Shown here: positions 56,401 to 64,000 of the stretch, one piece after another | Layout: every line of letters begins with the position of its first letter | Position numbering within the stretch: position 1 is the first letter of the stretch | Assembly: GCA_039707465.1 (NCBI GenBank) | Contig: CM077644.1 | Span: 96,329,375-96,393,374, forward strand | DNA from: Rhabdophis nuchalis | Lineage: Eukaryota > Chordata > Lepidosauria > Squamata > Natricidae | Direction: 5' to 3' | DNA: 64,000 bases | Notes under the pieces: model-generated | Told to the model about the DNA's origin: nothing | Database searches by the model: none | Seen by the model: the letters and a program-made list of their open reading frames with translations, nothing else | Position numbers and translations under genes: made by a program

Positions 56401-58121
56401 TTTGATGCCATACTAGAATAACATGATGTAGAACAAATATATACAGAAAGCCAAGACCCAGCTATGGAAGAGGGTCTGTCATCCTGAAAGCCTTCCATCT
56501 CTGATCTCTGTAAGGAAAAAAAATAATGCTAGTCTGTGGTAGTCCGCTGTAGCACAGCGGAACTACTCTCATTTTTGCAGCTTTTTCATTTTCTATTCTT
56601 AAAGCAGCAAACATGTCTCGATTCCAAAAATAGTATTCTCAAAAACCTGCTGAATGAAACAAGGATCTTGGTTACTTTCACTGTTGTCTTCTGTTCACTA
56701 AATACAATGTAAAACCCACCATAATTCCTTTTAGAAAAGTTAACAAGAATTAATCGTCTACTCAAAGCTGTCTTGTGAGACTCAGCAAAGAACCATGATT
56801 AACATTCTTTCATTAGGATCCTTCAGTTTCATTAGAAGGCAAGCAAGAGAACAAAATTGTTTTTAAAAAGTTACAGGAAGCAAAGAATTATAATTAGCCA
56901 TCTTCTCAAACAGAAAACATTCCTATTTTTTAACATAAATATTTGTTCGTCCTCATCTAGCCTTTTTTCCCTTTTAGATCATCTCTAAAGCCTTGAATAA
57001 AAATCCGTAGTGCCTCCCCTTTTCCAATTACAGAATTGACTACTGCTACAGAATTCTAGGTAGGCATTTCATTTTTAAAATGTGCTTATTTAGAATTAAG
57101 CTGACATCTGCAAAGTGTCTCTTTCATGCAAACTTATTAAGATACAACAATTAAGAGGTACAAAAATTTCCAGATAAACAGCTCCTGCCTGTCGGATTTC
57201 TACTTGTTACCAAGTTGCCTGAAGGGATGGAATGTGCAATGAACTAGCTTTATTAGGGAGCATAGAGGCAGACACTGAAGTGCAGACGAGTATCTCAGGC
57301 AAGTACAGGTAGTCCTCGATTTACAAGAGTTCGTTTAGTGACTGTTCAAAGTCATAACGGCATTGAGAAATGTGATTTACGGCCATTTTCCAGAGTTATG
57401 GCCATGGCCACATCCCCATGTTCATGTGGTCAAAATTCAGACACTTGGCAAATGGTTCATGTTTATAACCATTGCTGTGTCCTAAGGGTCATGCGATCAC
57501 TTTTTGAAATCTTCTCACAAGCAAAGTCAATGGGGAAGCCAGACTTATTTAATAATGAGGTTACTAATTTATCAACTGCAGTGATTCGCTTAACCACTGT
57601 GGCAAGAAAGGTTGTGAAATGGGGTAAAACCTCACTTAACAAATTTCTCACTTAGCAAGATAAATTTTGGGCTCCATTGTGGTCATTGAGGACTACCTGT
57701 ATATCAAATATATTTTTAAAACTCAAGTGACAGGGCTGGTAGGAAAAGGGATGGGGAGATGAAGGGAATCAAAAGTTACAGCTTCTAAGAGTGAAACAAG
57801 GGGAAAATTAAAAAATCTCCTCTTATAGATCAAGGGGTGGGGAGGAACCGCAAGAGTTTCACAGGGTGGGTGAACGAGCAAGGCCAGGCGAAGGGTCTTG
57901 CCTTGGATAACGTGCTCGGGAGAGATGGTTTTCTTCTCAGACTTGTTGCAGATCTCGTTAGCCTCGGAGGAGATGAGGTGGATGAACTCGGTGCAGCAGT
58001 TCACAACCAGCTCCCGGGCATCGTTGGCCACCCGCACGTTCGGCAGCGTCTCCTTGATCATCTTATTGATCGCCGCCCGCGGGATGGTCAAGTCGTCGTC
58101 GTTGCCGGAAGAAGAAGCCAT
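43182..58121 (-). CDS. DR1: DR1 (NC2-beta), complete coding region in three exons
   Basis: Exons 57902..58121, 53117..53280 and 43182..43328 join to 176 codons plus stop, the length I recall for human DR1. Residues about 10-85 form the histone fold (LTIPRAAINKMIKETLPNVR, ELVVNCCTEFIHLISSEANE). Residues 85-128 are the conserved helical and basic linker (VALKRRKANSRLE). Residues 129-160 are Gln/Ala-rich, and the tail is acidic (DEDDEDDI). DR1 pairs with DRAP1 (NC2-alpha) to bind TBP on DNA, blocking TFIIA and TFIIB, and it is also a subunit of the ATAC acetyltransferase complex. It acts in the nucleus. Compared with the human protein from memory, changes are conservative (for example N105, S111, I161). 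Introns are about 4.6 kb (GC-AG) and 9.8 kb (GT-AG). Confidence 0.96.
43505..43575 (-). mobile_element. Old LINE 3' tip
   Basis: GGAGGCTCTCCCACTCCTGA then CTCTGGGTGGTTTACAGTAA resembles the tip at 17006. It lies in DR1 intron 2. Confidence 0.4.
43930..44170. repeat. (CTAC)n and (TTTC)n microsatellite
   Basis: CTAC blocks with CTACTGTATTTCT phrases surround a pure (TTTC)n run at about 44042..44109. The phrase is shared with 13951..14256. Confidence 0.9.
44165..45225 (-). mobile_element. Cluster of three CR1 3' ends
   Basis: The CR1 3' UTR block (CATCTAGTCCAACTCCCTGC) occurs at 44176 and again at 44893. The C-terminal block (antisense of GGRTRSNGWKL and LDSHLSEMV) recurs in three overlapping units at 44565..44700, 44700..44870 and 44945..45150. 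The last unit continues to CTATCATGTCTCCCCTAGTC. It reads as local duplication of a CR1 3' end. Confidence 0.8.
44219..44559. mobile_element. hAT-like MITE inserted in CR1 3' UTR
   Basis: It starts CATGATGGAGAACCTATGGC and ends AAGGTTAGCCATCACTG, inverted to each other. It splits the CR1 block ATACC from CATTTCAGACAAATGG. The duplication is degenerate. Related to 29965. Confidence 0.65.
45656..47589. other. DR1 intron 2, mostly unrecognised
   Basis: AT- and A-rich sequence; a short remnant of the CAGGTAGTCC MITE ends at about 46158 (CAAGGTCTACCTGTA). Nothing else was recognised. Confidence 0.45.
47567..49161 (+). pseudogene. L2 reverse transcriptase, one frameshift
   Basis: The first frame (335 codons to 48574) holds LTPDDMDRLLG, LLKKPSLDPALLINYRPVSN, LLDLSAAFDTIDHGILL, CGVPQGSVLSPLLFN and an active site read as YAGDTQLYIS. 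The second frame (48559..49161) holds the thumb and C-terminus: VTQALVISRLDYCNALYMG, then GRAFSVAGPALLNDLPP. The switch near 48525 falls in the conserved RARNLGVLLDS block, so a small indel broke the frame. The second Asp position of YADD is preceded by Gly instead of Asp, another inactivating change. The protein is therefore dead on two counts. Confidence 0.9.
47590..49320 (+). mobile_element. L2-clade LINE, 5'-truncated, with complete 3' end
   Basis: RT and C-terminus are followed by a 3' UTR ending TGCACCGCCCTGAGTCCCCC, GGGCGGTATAACAAAATCG and an (AAAC)n tail. It lies antisense in DR1 intron 2. It starts inside the region before the RT fingers. Confidence 0.92.
49321..50222. other. DR1 intron 2, little recognised
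   Basis: A worn hAT-like piece (GGAACCGGTGGGTGGTTAG near 49490) is the only repeat signal noted. Confidence 0.4.
50223..51310. mobile_element. Composite hAT element, left-truncated copy
   Basis: From AGCCAAATATCAACAGTACC it parallels the nested element at 61610..62679. It has the same MITE remnant (GCTTAGCAACCAAAATTTTG), the same (TTTC)n and (TG)n arrays, the same GC-rich block (GAAGCAGCGGAAAGCCCGGC), the inner right end CCAACCACTG at 51146, and the outer right half ending GGAGACCCCTG at 51310. The outer left half is missing. Confidence 0.85.
50404..50460. repeat. (TTTC)n microsatellite
   Basis: About 14 perfect TTTC units followed by CT-rich and (TG)n sequence, inside the composite hAT. 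Confidence 0.95.
51371..51546. repeat. Long inverted repeat (arms about 70 bases)
   Basis: GGCAACTTGAATTTCTTGGG to AAGCTCCTTCAGCTC (51371..51439) is mirrored by GAGCTGAAGAAGCTTCTTGG to AAGTCCAGTTGCC (51474..51546) with a 34-base loop. Probably the palindromic end of a repeat family I cannot name. Confidence 0.75.
51915..52018. mobile_element. MITE remnant (CAGGTAGTCC family)
   Basis: CACTTAGCAACAGAAATTCT and the right end CAAGTACCACCTGTA identify the last 100 bases of this family. Confidence 0.65.
52137..52462 (+). mobile_element. L2 3' end fragment
   Basis: GGGGAAGGGCCTTCTCTGTG starts the C-terminal block; the tail GCGCCGCCCTGGGTCC then GGGCGGGGTATAAATTCG ends it. Confidence 0.9.
52463..53116. 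other. DR1 intron 2 adjoining exon 2, nothing recognised
   Basis: No repeat was identified. Poly(T) near 52940. Confidence 0.45.
53117..53280 (-). CDS. DR1: DR1 coding exon 2
   Basis: It encodes the last two bases of codon 74, then LESLGFGSYISEVKEVL through EEELLRQQQELFAK (codons 75-128). The acceptor is TTTTTTTTATTCCTAG and the donor is AAAA|GTAAGT. It covers the end of the histone fold and the basic linker implicated in TBP and DNA contacts. Boundary phase 0 at the donor. Confidence 0.96.
53692..54402. mobile_element. TA-flanked MITE split by a hAT MITE
   Basis: The left part GGGTAGTCCTCAACGTACAA and right end AAAGGACTACCTATA belong to the CAGGTAGTCC family. The hAT insert sits between. 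Confidence 0.8.
53825..54124. mobile_element. hAT MITE (CAGGGGTCCCCAACC family), 300 bp, perfect duplication
   Basis: It starts CAGGGGTCCCCAACCTTTTT and ends GTTGGGGACCCCTG. TGTTAAAT flanks both sides (53817..53824, 54125..54132). At 53970..53977 it has a single CTCTAGGG, the site that is duplicated around the inner element of the copy at 61429. Confidence 0.95.
54403..57303. other. DR1 intron 1, AT-rich; CR1 tip only
   Basis: Apart from a CR1 3' tip at 56282..56345 (ACAGAATCATAGAATTGGAA, antisense), no gene or repeat was recognised in about 2.9 kb. Confidence 0.5.
57304..57701. mobile_element. TA-flanked MITE (CAGGTAGTCC family), near full length
   Basis: TACAGGTAGTCCTCGATTTA to TGAGGACTACCTGTA, 398 bases with TA edges. 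It lies in DR1 intron 1, about 200 bases from the GC donor, and is one of the best preserved copies. Confidence 0.9.
57896..57901 (-). promoter_or_regulatory. DR1: DR1 intron 1 donor, non-canonical GC (GCAAGA)
   Basis: The complement reads CAAG|GCAAGA. With the acceptor TTCCTAG|CATTAG at 53281, codon 74 becomes GCA (Ala), restoring VIQALESLGF. No GT within reach keeps the conserved protein, so the GC donor follows directly from sequence and conservation. GC-AG introns are a minor class with strong surrounding consensus, as here. Confidence 0.9.
57902..58121 (-). CDS. DR1: DR1 coding exon 1
   Basis: It starts at ATG 58121..58119 and encodes MASSSGNDDD through SPEHVIQ plus one base of codon 74 (phase 1). 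It holds most of the histone fold that contacts DRAP1. The start fits the known N-terminus; the seven codons in frame before it (from 58142) are 5' UTR by comparison with the family. The donor after CAAG is GC, not GT. Confidence 0.96.
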
Positions 58122-58594
58122 TCTGGATCGATCGGTAAACAAGCACCGGCTTTACCAGGTTCGGGAGGCGGCTGGAACGACCCAGAAAAGGAAACGGGAA
58201 GCCACCGGACGCCGGCAGGGCGCAATAGCCGCCGCAGTGATGCAGGAGGGTCGCCCTCCGCGGCCAGAAAGCGGTCCTCGAGCCCGGGCGAAAAGCGCCG
58301 CCGAACTCCTTCTCGAGTGCCAGAGTCACAACAGCGACAACCATCAGCGCTGCCTCCGCCACATCCCTCCGGGCTCTTCTGCTGCTGCTGCTGCTGCCGC
58401 CGCTGCCCCACCAACGCAAGGAATCCCCCTTCTGGCTTTGGCCCGTCGGCGAACCTCCCTGGTCAGGCAGAGCCGCCAACCCGGGCTCCTTTGGGCTCCT
58501 TTCACCCAGACACGCCACGCAGCGCCAAGAACAAGGAAAGAACTTGCGACAGACGATCAACCCTAGGCGGCGGCGGCGGCAGCGGCGGCGCACG

Positions 58595-58604
58595 CCACTT
58601 CCGC
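58595..58604 (-). promoter_or_regulatory. Candidate ETS-family site
   Basis: GCGGAAGTGG in the complement, within the CpG-island promoter of DR1, a common arrangement in housekeeping promoters. Sequence match only. Confidence 0.4.
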
Positions 58605-58851
58605 AGGAAGCGCTTCCTCGTGGTCCGCCCTAGTTCCGTTTCCGGTTTAGAACGGAAACGACCGCCTTTTTAACGGGAAGGCAATACTGTATATCTCAGT
58701 GTGGTTCGAGAACGCTCGGTTTCTATTTCCCTTGACTGTACTGTAGTGAGGTAACGTCTAGCCCGTAAATCCCCCAGAACGTGGACTGGTGGGAGCATTA
58801 CGCATACTCAGTGACACTGTTGATCGTGGCGTGTAAGGGTCTCAACCGGTC

Positions 58852-59285
58852 TTTTTTTTTTTTTTTTGGAAAAAGAATTTTTTATTGGTTTTACAATTTA
58901 TAATATGGGAAAAGGGTAAATAAGGTTTATAATATACATTTTAGAGCTTCCATATCAGAAATGGTGGTTGCATTCTTCATACAATATCCTATTGGATAAA
59001 TAGTGTTAAGAGATATATACATATAACACGTTTTTTTTAAAAAAAAATTCATACATTCAATCTTTAGTTTTACATTCACATCCGCTTCAAGAATTACAAT
59101 AATTCAAAATTAATTATTTTTGAGATCTGAGCCTCTTTGCTATCGCACCTTCTTTCTCCCTCGGCGGGCGGCACCGTGGCTCCTCCCGTTCCTTCTTCAT
59201 CTCCCAGAATTGAGGAATGTTTTTTAAGAAAGGTCATTTTTGAGCCTGGATTTAGTTGTTCGTTTGCAGATGTTCCCCATACCCA
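58852..59285 (-). mobile_element. L1-like element ending in ORF1-type C-terminus plus poly(A), second copy
   Basis: Poly(T) at about 58852..58867 is the tail. The complement carries FLKKHSSILGDEEGTGGATV, ending KEAQISKIINFELL, closely parallel to the copy at 30421, with the same 3' UTR order (TTTTTATTGGTTTTACAATT near 58880). 5'-truncated. Confidence 0.65.
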
Positions 59286-59287
59286 AA

Positions 59288-59502
59288 TAAGATAGCAGTA
59301 GCGCTTAGAATTAGACATCTTTAAGCGATTTTACAGTCAGCATATTACCCCCAACAATTTGTCTTCATTTTACCCACCTCGGAAGGATAGAAGGCTGAGT
59401 CAACCTTGAGCAGGTGAGACTCGAACTGCCAAATTACAGGCAGCTGGCAGTCAGCAGAAGTAGCCCGCGATACTGCACTCTAATCACTGCGCCATGGCTC
59501 AT
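59288..59502 (-). mobile_element. tRNA-derived squamate SINE, antisense
   Basis: The complement starts GAGCCATGGCGCAGTGATTA (box A) and has GGCAGTTCGAGTCTCACC (box B), CTCAAGGTTGACTCAGCC and GAGGTGGGTAAAATGAAGAC. It sits directly beside the L1-like fragment. Confidence 0.85.
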
Positions 59503-59877
59503 AAGATAATATCAGTGCGAGTGTGAGATTTGCTGCCTGCTAGTTTTGATGTTTTCTATCTCTCGTCAATAGCAAGGCAAAGCAAAAATATAAGTAGAGA
59601 TCAGCAGCAGGCAAAAAGTCATATTCTTGCTCAGGTTTTGGCCTGTGATGCAAAGTTTTGCCCCTTTAAAGTTAAAGAAGAGAGTTTTAGTGATAGTTAA
59701 CACTGATGCTGTTGAGATGGGGCCTACATGATACAGTTTGACAGACTTTGAGGATAAAATAAGGGTGGCATAACAATAGGAATTTTTTTGTTACAACTCT
59801 TGGATGTTAGTTTCTGTGACATGTTATTGCACTAGTGCAGTTTCTTTTATAAATAAACAAGAGTCAAGTCATTAAGA

Positions 59878-59976
59878 AAATAGGTGTCAAACTCGTAGTC
59901 CACAGGCAGGATGAGTCACGTGCTGGCCCCGCCCCGCCCAGAAAAGTCCCAATATGCTGCGCGTTTGACACCCCTG
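59878..59976. mobile_element. Short hAT-like MITE
   Basis: TAGGTGTCAAACTCG at the left and CGCGTTTGACACCCCTG at the right are inverted and match the family at 5698 and 27489. No clean duplication was seen. Confidence 0.6.
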
Positions 59977-60499
59977 TACTAGAATTTTTTATATTGCTTC
60001 AGTGCACCAAGTAAAAGATTTGTTTGAAGGGGAACTAGAAATAACTTTCTTACTTGAAGCTGTAAGATATCACACTGCATGTGCAGCTTTTTATAAGAGA
60101 AAACCTTGATTTTCTCATAATCACAATTAGTACAATGTTTATTTCATGTCTTTTATTTAGATCAAAATACATTTTCTCATTTAATCCCCAAATATATAAA
60201 ACAAGATGAATTGGGAAAAAAGTAGCTGGCTTAAAAGTTCTATGCTAAACTATTGAGTCTAAGGGTAGATTAAAAAAAAAAAAGGGAGGGGGGAGTCACA
60301 TACAAAATCATATTCTCCACTGCATCAAATCCTTGCATCATCAAGAGATAGAATCTAAAATAAATAAATGTAGGAAAAGTCAAGATGTTTCATAATTGTG
60401 GAATGATCTGGGACAGACTTAGTGGCCAATTAAAACAGGAAAACATCCTTGTTTACTTTTCCCCATAGATATGAGTGATCCTGGCAGAGATGTGTGTGT
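59977..60499. other. Upstream flank of DR1, nothing recognised
   Basis: AT-rich sequence with no recognised gene or repeat. Confidence 0.4.
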
Positions 60500-60666
60500 G
60501 TGTCATTCTTTTATTTTTCTTTTTATTTTTAGTCTTTCGCCCCTATACCCAGGTCGGACGACCGATTTGCACGTCAGGACCGCTACGGACCTCCACCAGA
60601 GTTTCCTCTGGCTTCGCCCTGCCCAGGCATAGTTCACCATCTTTCGGGTCCTAGTGTCATTCTTTT
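60500..60666 (-). pseudogene. Retroposed 28S rRNA fragment with poly(A) and 13-bp target duplication
   Basis: In the complement, 60650..60531 reads from GACCCGAAAGATGGTGAACT through GGGCAGGGCGAAGCCAGAGG and GCGGTCCTGACGTGCAAATC to GGGGCGAAAGACT. As far as I recall the eukaryotic 28S sequence, this is identical over about 120 bases. It is followed in the complement by an A-rich tail (AAAATAAAAAGAAAAAT type). GTGTCATTCTTTT occurs on both sides (60500..60512, 60654..60666). Poly(A) plus a 13-bp duplication indicates LINE-type reverse transcription of a processed or broken 28S RNA. It is too short to be functional. Confidence 0.9.
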
Positions 60667-61420
60667 GATCACGGTCATACAAGGTGTATGAACTAATGGT
60701 GTATAAATTTTATGTGCAGACAAATGCACATGGCTATAAACTTCCATTCAAAATCCATGCATTCTATACATACAATCCCATTTATTGTTATTGGTAGTAT
60801 TTTTTAATGTAGGGCAATAAAGTATGTGTTTAGCTGAAATTTTAATGAAACATTTTGTTTAAAAATGATTTTTTATGGATTTTTCTTTATTAGTAAACAT
60901 AATAAAAGAACGTTACTAGCTTAAGAAATAATAACAAATACTGAAAAAGTAGCACAGAAAATAATCTTCGGTGGATAGTTACTAAACATAACTATATTTG
61001 TGGTTTCTATGGAATGTTATGAACTCCATGCCGGACCCATAAATCCATCTGTGGTCAATTGCATGCCAGCACACTATTTCTTCAGAAACTTTCTTCCTGA
61101 AATAAACATATTTTCAGTTAAAAGAATATTTTATAATGAAGTTCACTCAGACCTCATGTTCTTATTAAAGAAAGCCCTGTGTGATAAGCAGTCTTCCTAG
61201 ATGGAAATTTTACTTCAGCGATACCTTGGTTTCTGAGATTTTAGATGTTGTGTGTACATATTTAAAAATATCTCTAAAATCAAAAGCTCAGAATCTCAGA
61301 ATTTACAAATTAATTTAAATGAAATCCAATATTTTGACATAGTTGTTTATATTGCACTGCAATCTTATGGAATGATTGTCTTTTGCTAGCCATGAATTAT
61401 ATAATAAACAATCTCTCTCT
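60667..61420. other. Flanking stretch, nothing recognised
   Basis: AT-rich, no recognised gene or repeat. Confidence 0.4.
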
Positions 61421-61581
61421 CTGTACAGCAGGAGTCCCCAACCTTTTTTGCACCAGGGACTGGTTTCATTTTAAAGTAAATTCTGCGGACCGACTAGCGT
61501 AGAGGAGGAGTGGGGGGGGGGGGAACAGGCGGTGCATGCGCACACGGAGGGGGGGGAGTCGGCTCACTCGGCCCTCTAGGG

Positions 61582-61791
61582 CAGTGGTGGGCAAATTCAT
61601 TAATCAAGAGAGCCAAATATCAACAGTACCACAATTGAAATTTCTTTTGAGAGTCAAAAGGTGTGGCCTGTTTTGTGGGAGTGGCTCAGCGGTCATGTGA
61701 CCAGGTGGGCGTGACCAACTTGGAAAATGTGGTGAAACGACGACGGTCCTGCTTAGCAACCAAAATTTTGGCCTCAATTGTTGTCATAAGT

Positions 61792-61862
<71 letters not shown>

Positions 61863-62506
61863 CTTTCTTTCTGTCTGTCTTTCTCTTTCTCTTTTTGTCT
61901 CTCTCTATCTCTCTCTGTCTCTCTCCTCCCTCCACCCATCTGTCATTCTGTGTGTGTGTGTCTGTCTCTGTCCCTCTCTCTGTCTCTTCCTCCCTCCCCC
62001 TCTGTCTCTCTGCATGTCAGTCTCTCCCTCCCCCACCCCAGAAGCAGCGGAAAGCCCGGCATGCCGTCCGGGGAGGCCACGGCTGCCTCCTCCTGGAGCG
62101 AGCGAGCGGGCGGAGGGAGCACCCGAGGCCGCGGCCACCCAAGCGCCGCTGAGGCTGTCCGGGCGCTGCACACCCACCTCCCTCCCAGCCCCGCGCACCG
62201 GCTAGCCCCCGAAAGCATGCCTCGACGGCCTCTGCAGGCAGCTGTTGCTGCTGCCCCCGAGCCCTGTGACACGCAGCTCCCGCCGTCCGAGGTCGCCCAT
62301 CGGGCAGGACAGCTGGGCACTTCTCCACCAGCTCCCTCCAACGGCCACCGAGGCGCACCCTCCAGGGTGCTCCCCCCGCCCGCTCGCTCGCTCCAGGAGG
62401 AGGCAGCCGCAGCCCCCCCAGCTGACATGCCTGCCCCTCCGCTGCCTGGGGGCGAGGGAGGGAGAGAGGAAGAGCCGCACCCGAGGGGCCAAAGAGCCGA
62501 CCACTG
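61582..62506. mobile_element. Inner 925-bp hAT element nested in the outer MITE
   Basis: It starts CAGTGGTGGGCAAATTCATT and ends AAAGAGCCGACCACTG. CTCTAGGG flanks both sides (61574..61581, 62507..62514). It contains a captured fragment of the CAGGTAGTCC MITE (GCTTAGCAACCAAAATTTTG), (TTTC)n, (TG)n and a GC-rich 3' half. No transposase frame; the long GC-rich frames are compositional. Confidence 0.93.
61792..61861. repeat. (TTTC)n microsatellite
   Basis: About 17 TTTC units, homologous in position to the array at 50404 but longer. Confidence 0.95.
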
Positions 62507-62979
62507 CTCTAGGGCCTCCAATGGTGCGAACGGCCGCGCCTGCGCTCTCCCGCATCCAGCATGCGCTCTGCCCAGGGGGCTGCCCCCTCCTCCCTCCTCC
62601 TCCTCTCCGGCCCTGCGGCCCGGTTGCTATCAAGCCACGGACCGGCACCGGTCCGCGGCCCGGGGATTGGGGACCCCTGCTGTACAGGATTCTATAAGAC
62701 CATACAAGAATGATATCAAATTCAAAATGTCATAAGAGCCACATGAGGACCATCCTGGGGGCCATAATAGAAACCTCCTCATTGATAAAAAACATTTGTA
62801 GTGAGTCAAATATGAAAGGCATCACAGCATATCACCAAACTTAACTTTATAAATAAAAAATCCTCTGCAAAATAGAACCACGATCCCATCCTTCACCTAT
62901 CATTTCTATAGTCTCTAACCTCCAGAAATTTGTAGTCATCAAAATATATTCAATTTTGCCATATGCATAACCCACTCTA

Positions 62980-63261
62980 TGCCATTGGCAGTTGGCTCAT
63001 ATTTGATTGGTCGCAGTGTCCTGCAGTCACATGATCAAATCTTACGACTTTTTTGCCTTTTCCTGCAAAAAGGCCAATTGGATAAGCTGGTTCAGATTTA
63101 CAACCATATTTGATTCACTTAATGGTGAAACACATAGCCATTGCAAAAAAAAAAAAGGTCATAAAATCAAGTGCAACACCGTGGTGACTCAATTTATGAC
63201 TGAAATAATTTATAACCAAAATTCCAGGCTCATTATGGTCATAAGGTAAGGACTACCTATA
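62980..63261. mobile_element. TA-flanked MITE (CAGGTAGTCC family), partial
   Basis: GTTGGCTCATATTTGATTGG to GTAAGGACTACCTATA; the left terminal part is missing. Confidence 0.75.
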
Positions 63262-63494
63262 GTAAAATGAGCTGAATAATTCTTTGACACAACTGAGACC
63301 AGCATTTGAGCTGCTACTATAAACATCTATTGATATTTAAACTGTAATGCTTTGCACATTCCTTTATTTCCCACATTCATTGCATTTCTAATTCTTGGAA
63401 AAAAGCTCTCCAAAACATTATAGAATTTAATTGAGAAAATAGACTTATAGTGATCTTACATCTTTAATCTGGAGATGTCACTGAACATAGTAAA

Positions 63495-63884
63495 TACAGG
63501 TAATACTTGACTTGTAACATTTCTTTTAGTGACCAAAGCTACAATGGCAGTGAAAAAAGTTATTTATGACCATTTTTCATTTAATGACTGTTGCAGTATT
63601 CCAATAGTCACATAATCAAAATTCAGTTATTTGGCAACTGACTTGTATTTATGATGGTTGCAGTGTCCTGGGGTCGTGTGATCACCTTTTGTGGCCTTCT
63701 CACAAGCAAGGTCAATGGGGAAGCCAGATTCAGTTAACCATGTTAGTAATTTAATAACTGCAGTTTCACTTAATAACTATGGCGCAAAAGGCCATAAAGT
63801 GGGGCAAAATTTATATAACGAATATTTCACTTAGCAATAAAAATGTTGGCTTCAATTGTGGTCATAAGTTGAGAACTACCTGTA
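63495..63884. mobile_element. TA-flanked MITE (CAGGTAGTCC family), near full length
   Basis: TACAGGTAATACTTGACTTG to GTTGAGAACTACCTGTA with all interior blocks (TGCAGTGTCCTGGGGTCGTG, AATGGGGAAGCCAGATTCAG). Confidence 0.88.
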
Positions 63885-64000
63885 AAACATTGAGTTTAGT
63901 GTGCTAAATATTCTAGAAATATGACAGGTCCATTTTAGTTTTTTTTCACTCAATGTTTTATTTTCATGTATTGCACTTGGCCTTTTGGGGAACAAATTGT

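Larger units (their letters stand above)
57840..58680 (-). promoter_or_regulatory. DR1: CpG-island promoter and 5' UTR of DR1
   Basis: CpG-dense block around exon 1 and upstream, with a (CTG)n-like run at about 58380..58396 and (GGC)n at 58567..58590. The complement GCGGAAGTGG at 58604..58595 is an ETS/GABP-like site. A second TTCCGGTTT lies near 58640. No TATA box. TSS probably near 58.55-58.65 kb. The large frames across this island are compositional. Confidence 0.7.
61429..62679. mobile_element. Outer hAT MITE carrying an inner hAT element, perfect duplication
   Basis: It starts CAGGAGTCCCCAACCTTTTT and ends GATTGGGGACCCCTG. CTGTACAG flanks both sides (61421..61428, 62680..62687). Without the 925-bp inner element and one CTCTAGGG it closely resembles the 300-bp copy at 53825. 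Confidence 0.95.

Noticed and set aside
57837..58673. 278- and 222-codon frames on the plus strand over DR1 exon 1
   Set aside because: They are antisense shadows of the DR1 exon and CpG island, with no recognisable domain.
60529..60650. Functional 28S rRNA gene
   Set aside because: Only about 120 bases are present, with an A-rich tail and target duplication, so it is a retrocopy and not an rDNA unit.
61663..62735. Frames up to 261 codons in the inner hAT element
   Set aside because: The same compositional effect as at 50 kb. The homologous copy does not preserve frame or sequence as a protein would.

Overview
The window is vertebrate nuclear DNA, almost certainly from a squamate reptile and probably a snake. 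The evidence is two spliced vertebrate genes with CpG-island promoters, embedded in a dense layering of repeats typical of squamates. These are CR1, L2 and L1-like LINEs, a DIRS element, tRNA-derived squamate SINEs, hAT and TA-flanked MITEs, and long (TTTC)n and (CTAC)n arrays. The species call is inference.

Genes, both on the minus strand. (1) DR1, the NC2-beta / Down-regulator of transcription 1 histone-fold subunit, is complete in three coding exons: 57902..58121, 53117..53280 and 43182..43328. They join without frame error into 176 codons, the length I recall for human DR1. Intron 1 uses a non-canonical GC donor. A 3' UTR of about 1.8 kb probably ends near 41345. (2) FNBP1L (Toca-1) is represented only by its first coding exon, 23711..23734. 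This holds eight codons (MSWGTELW) followed by a GT donor inside a CpG island. The rest of the gene lies beyond position 1, so 1..23710 is read as FNBP1L intron 1. The order DR1 then FNBP1L, on the same strand, matches what I recall of human chromosome 1p22 and supports both calls.

Layout. 1..4192: 5' two thirds of a DIRS retrotransposon with an intact gag and an open pol (RT with YLDD, then RNase H) running off the window edge. 5.7-6.8 kb: long hAT-like element. 7.9-10.3 kb: 5'-truncated CR1 with one uninterrupted reading frame. 10.8-22.3 kb: MITEs, L2 fragments and SINEs separated by AT-rich intron. 22.9-24.4 kb: FNBP1L CpG island. 24.5-41.3 kb: intergenic, with many hAT MITEs (several with perfect 8-bp target duplications), LINE and SINE pieces and an ancient L2. 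41.3-58.1 kb: DR1, whose introns carry L2, CR1, MITEs and a composite hAT. 58.1-58.7 kb: DR1 CpG-island promoter. 58.8-64 kb: L1-like and SINE insertions, a retroposed 28S rRNA fragment with a 13-bp target duplication, a second composite hAT insertion and two more MITEs.

The two host genes are not a functional unit beyond conserved neighbourhood. DR1 is a nuclear repressor of TBP-dependent transcription, and FNBP1L is an F-BAR membrane-curvature and actin regulator. I found no credible new multi-gene system. The most unusual items are the retroposed 28S fragment, the composite hAT element with a paralogous empty site in the same window, the L1-like elements that end in an ORF1-type C-terminus plus poly(A), the DR1 GC-AG intron and the largely intact DIRS element. 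Boundaries of degenerate repeats are approximate.
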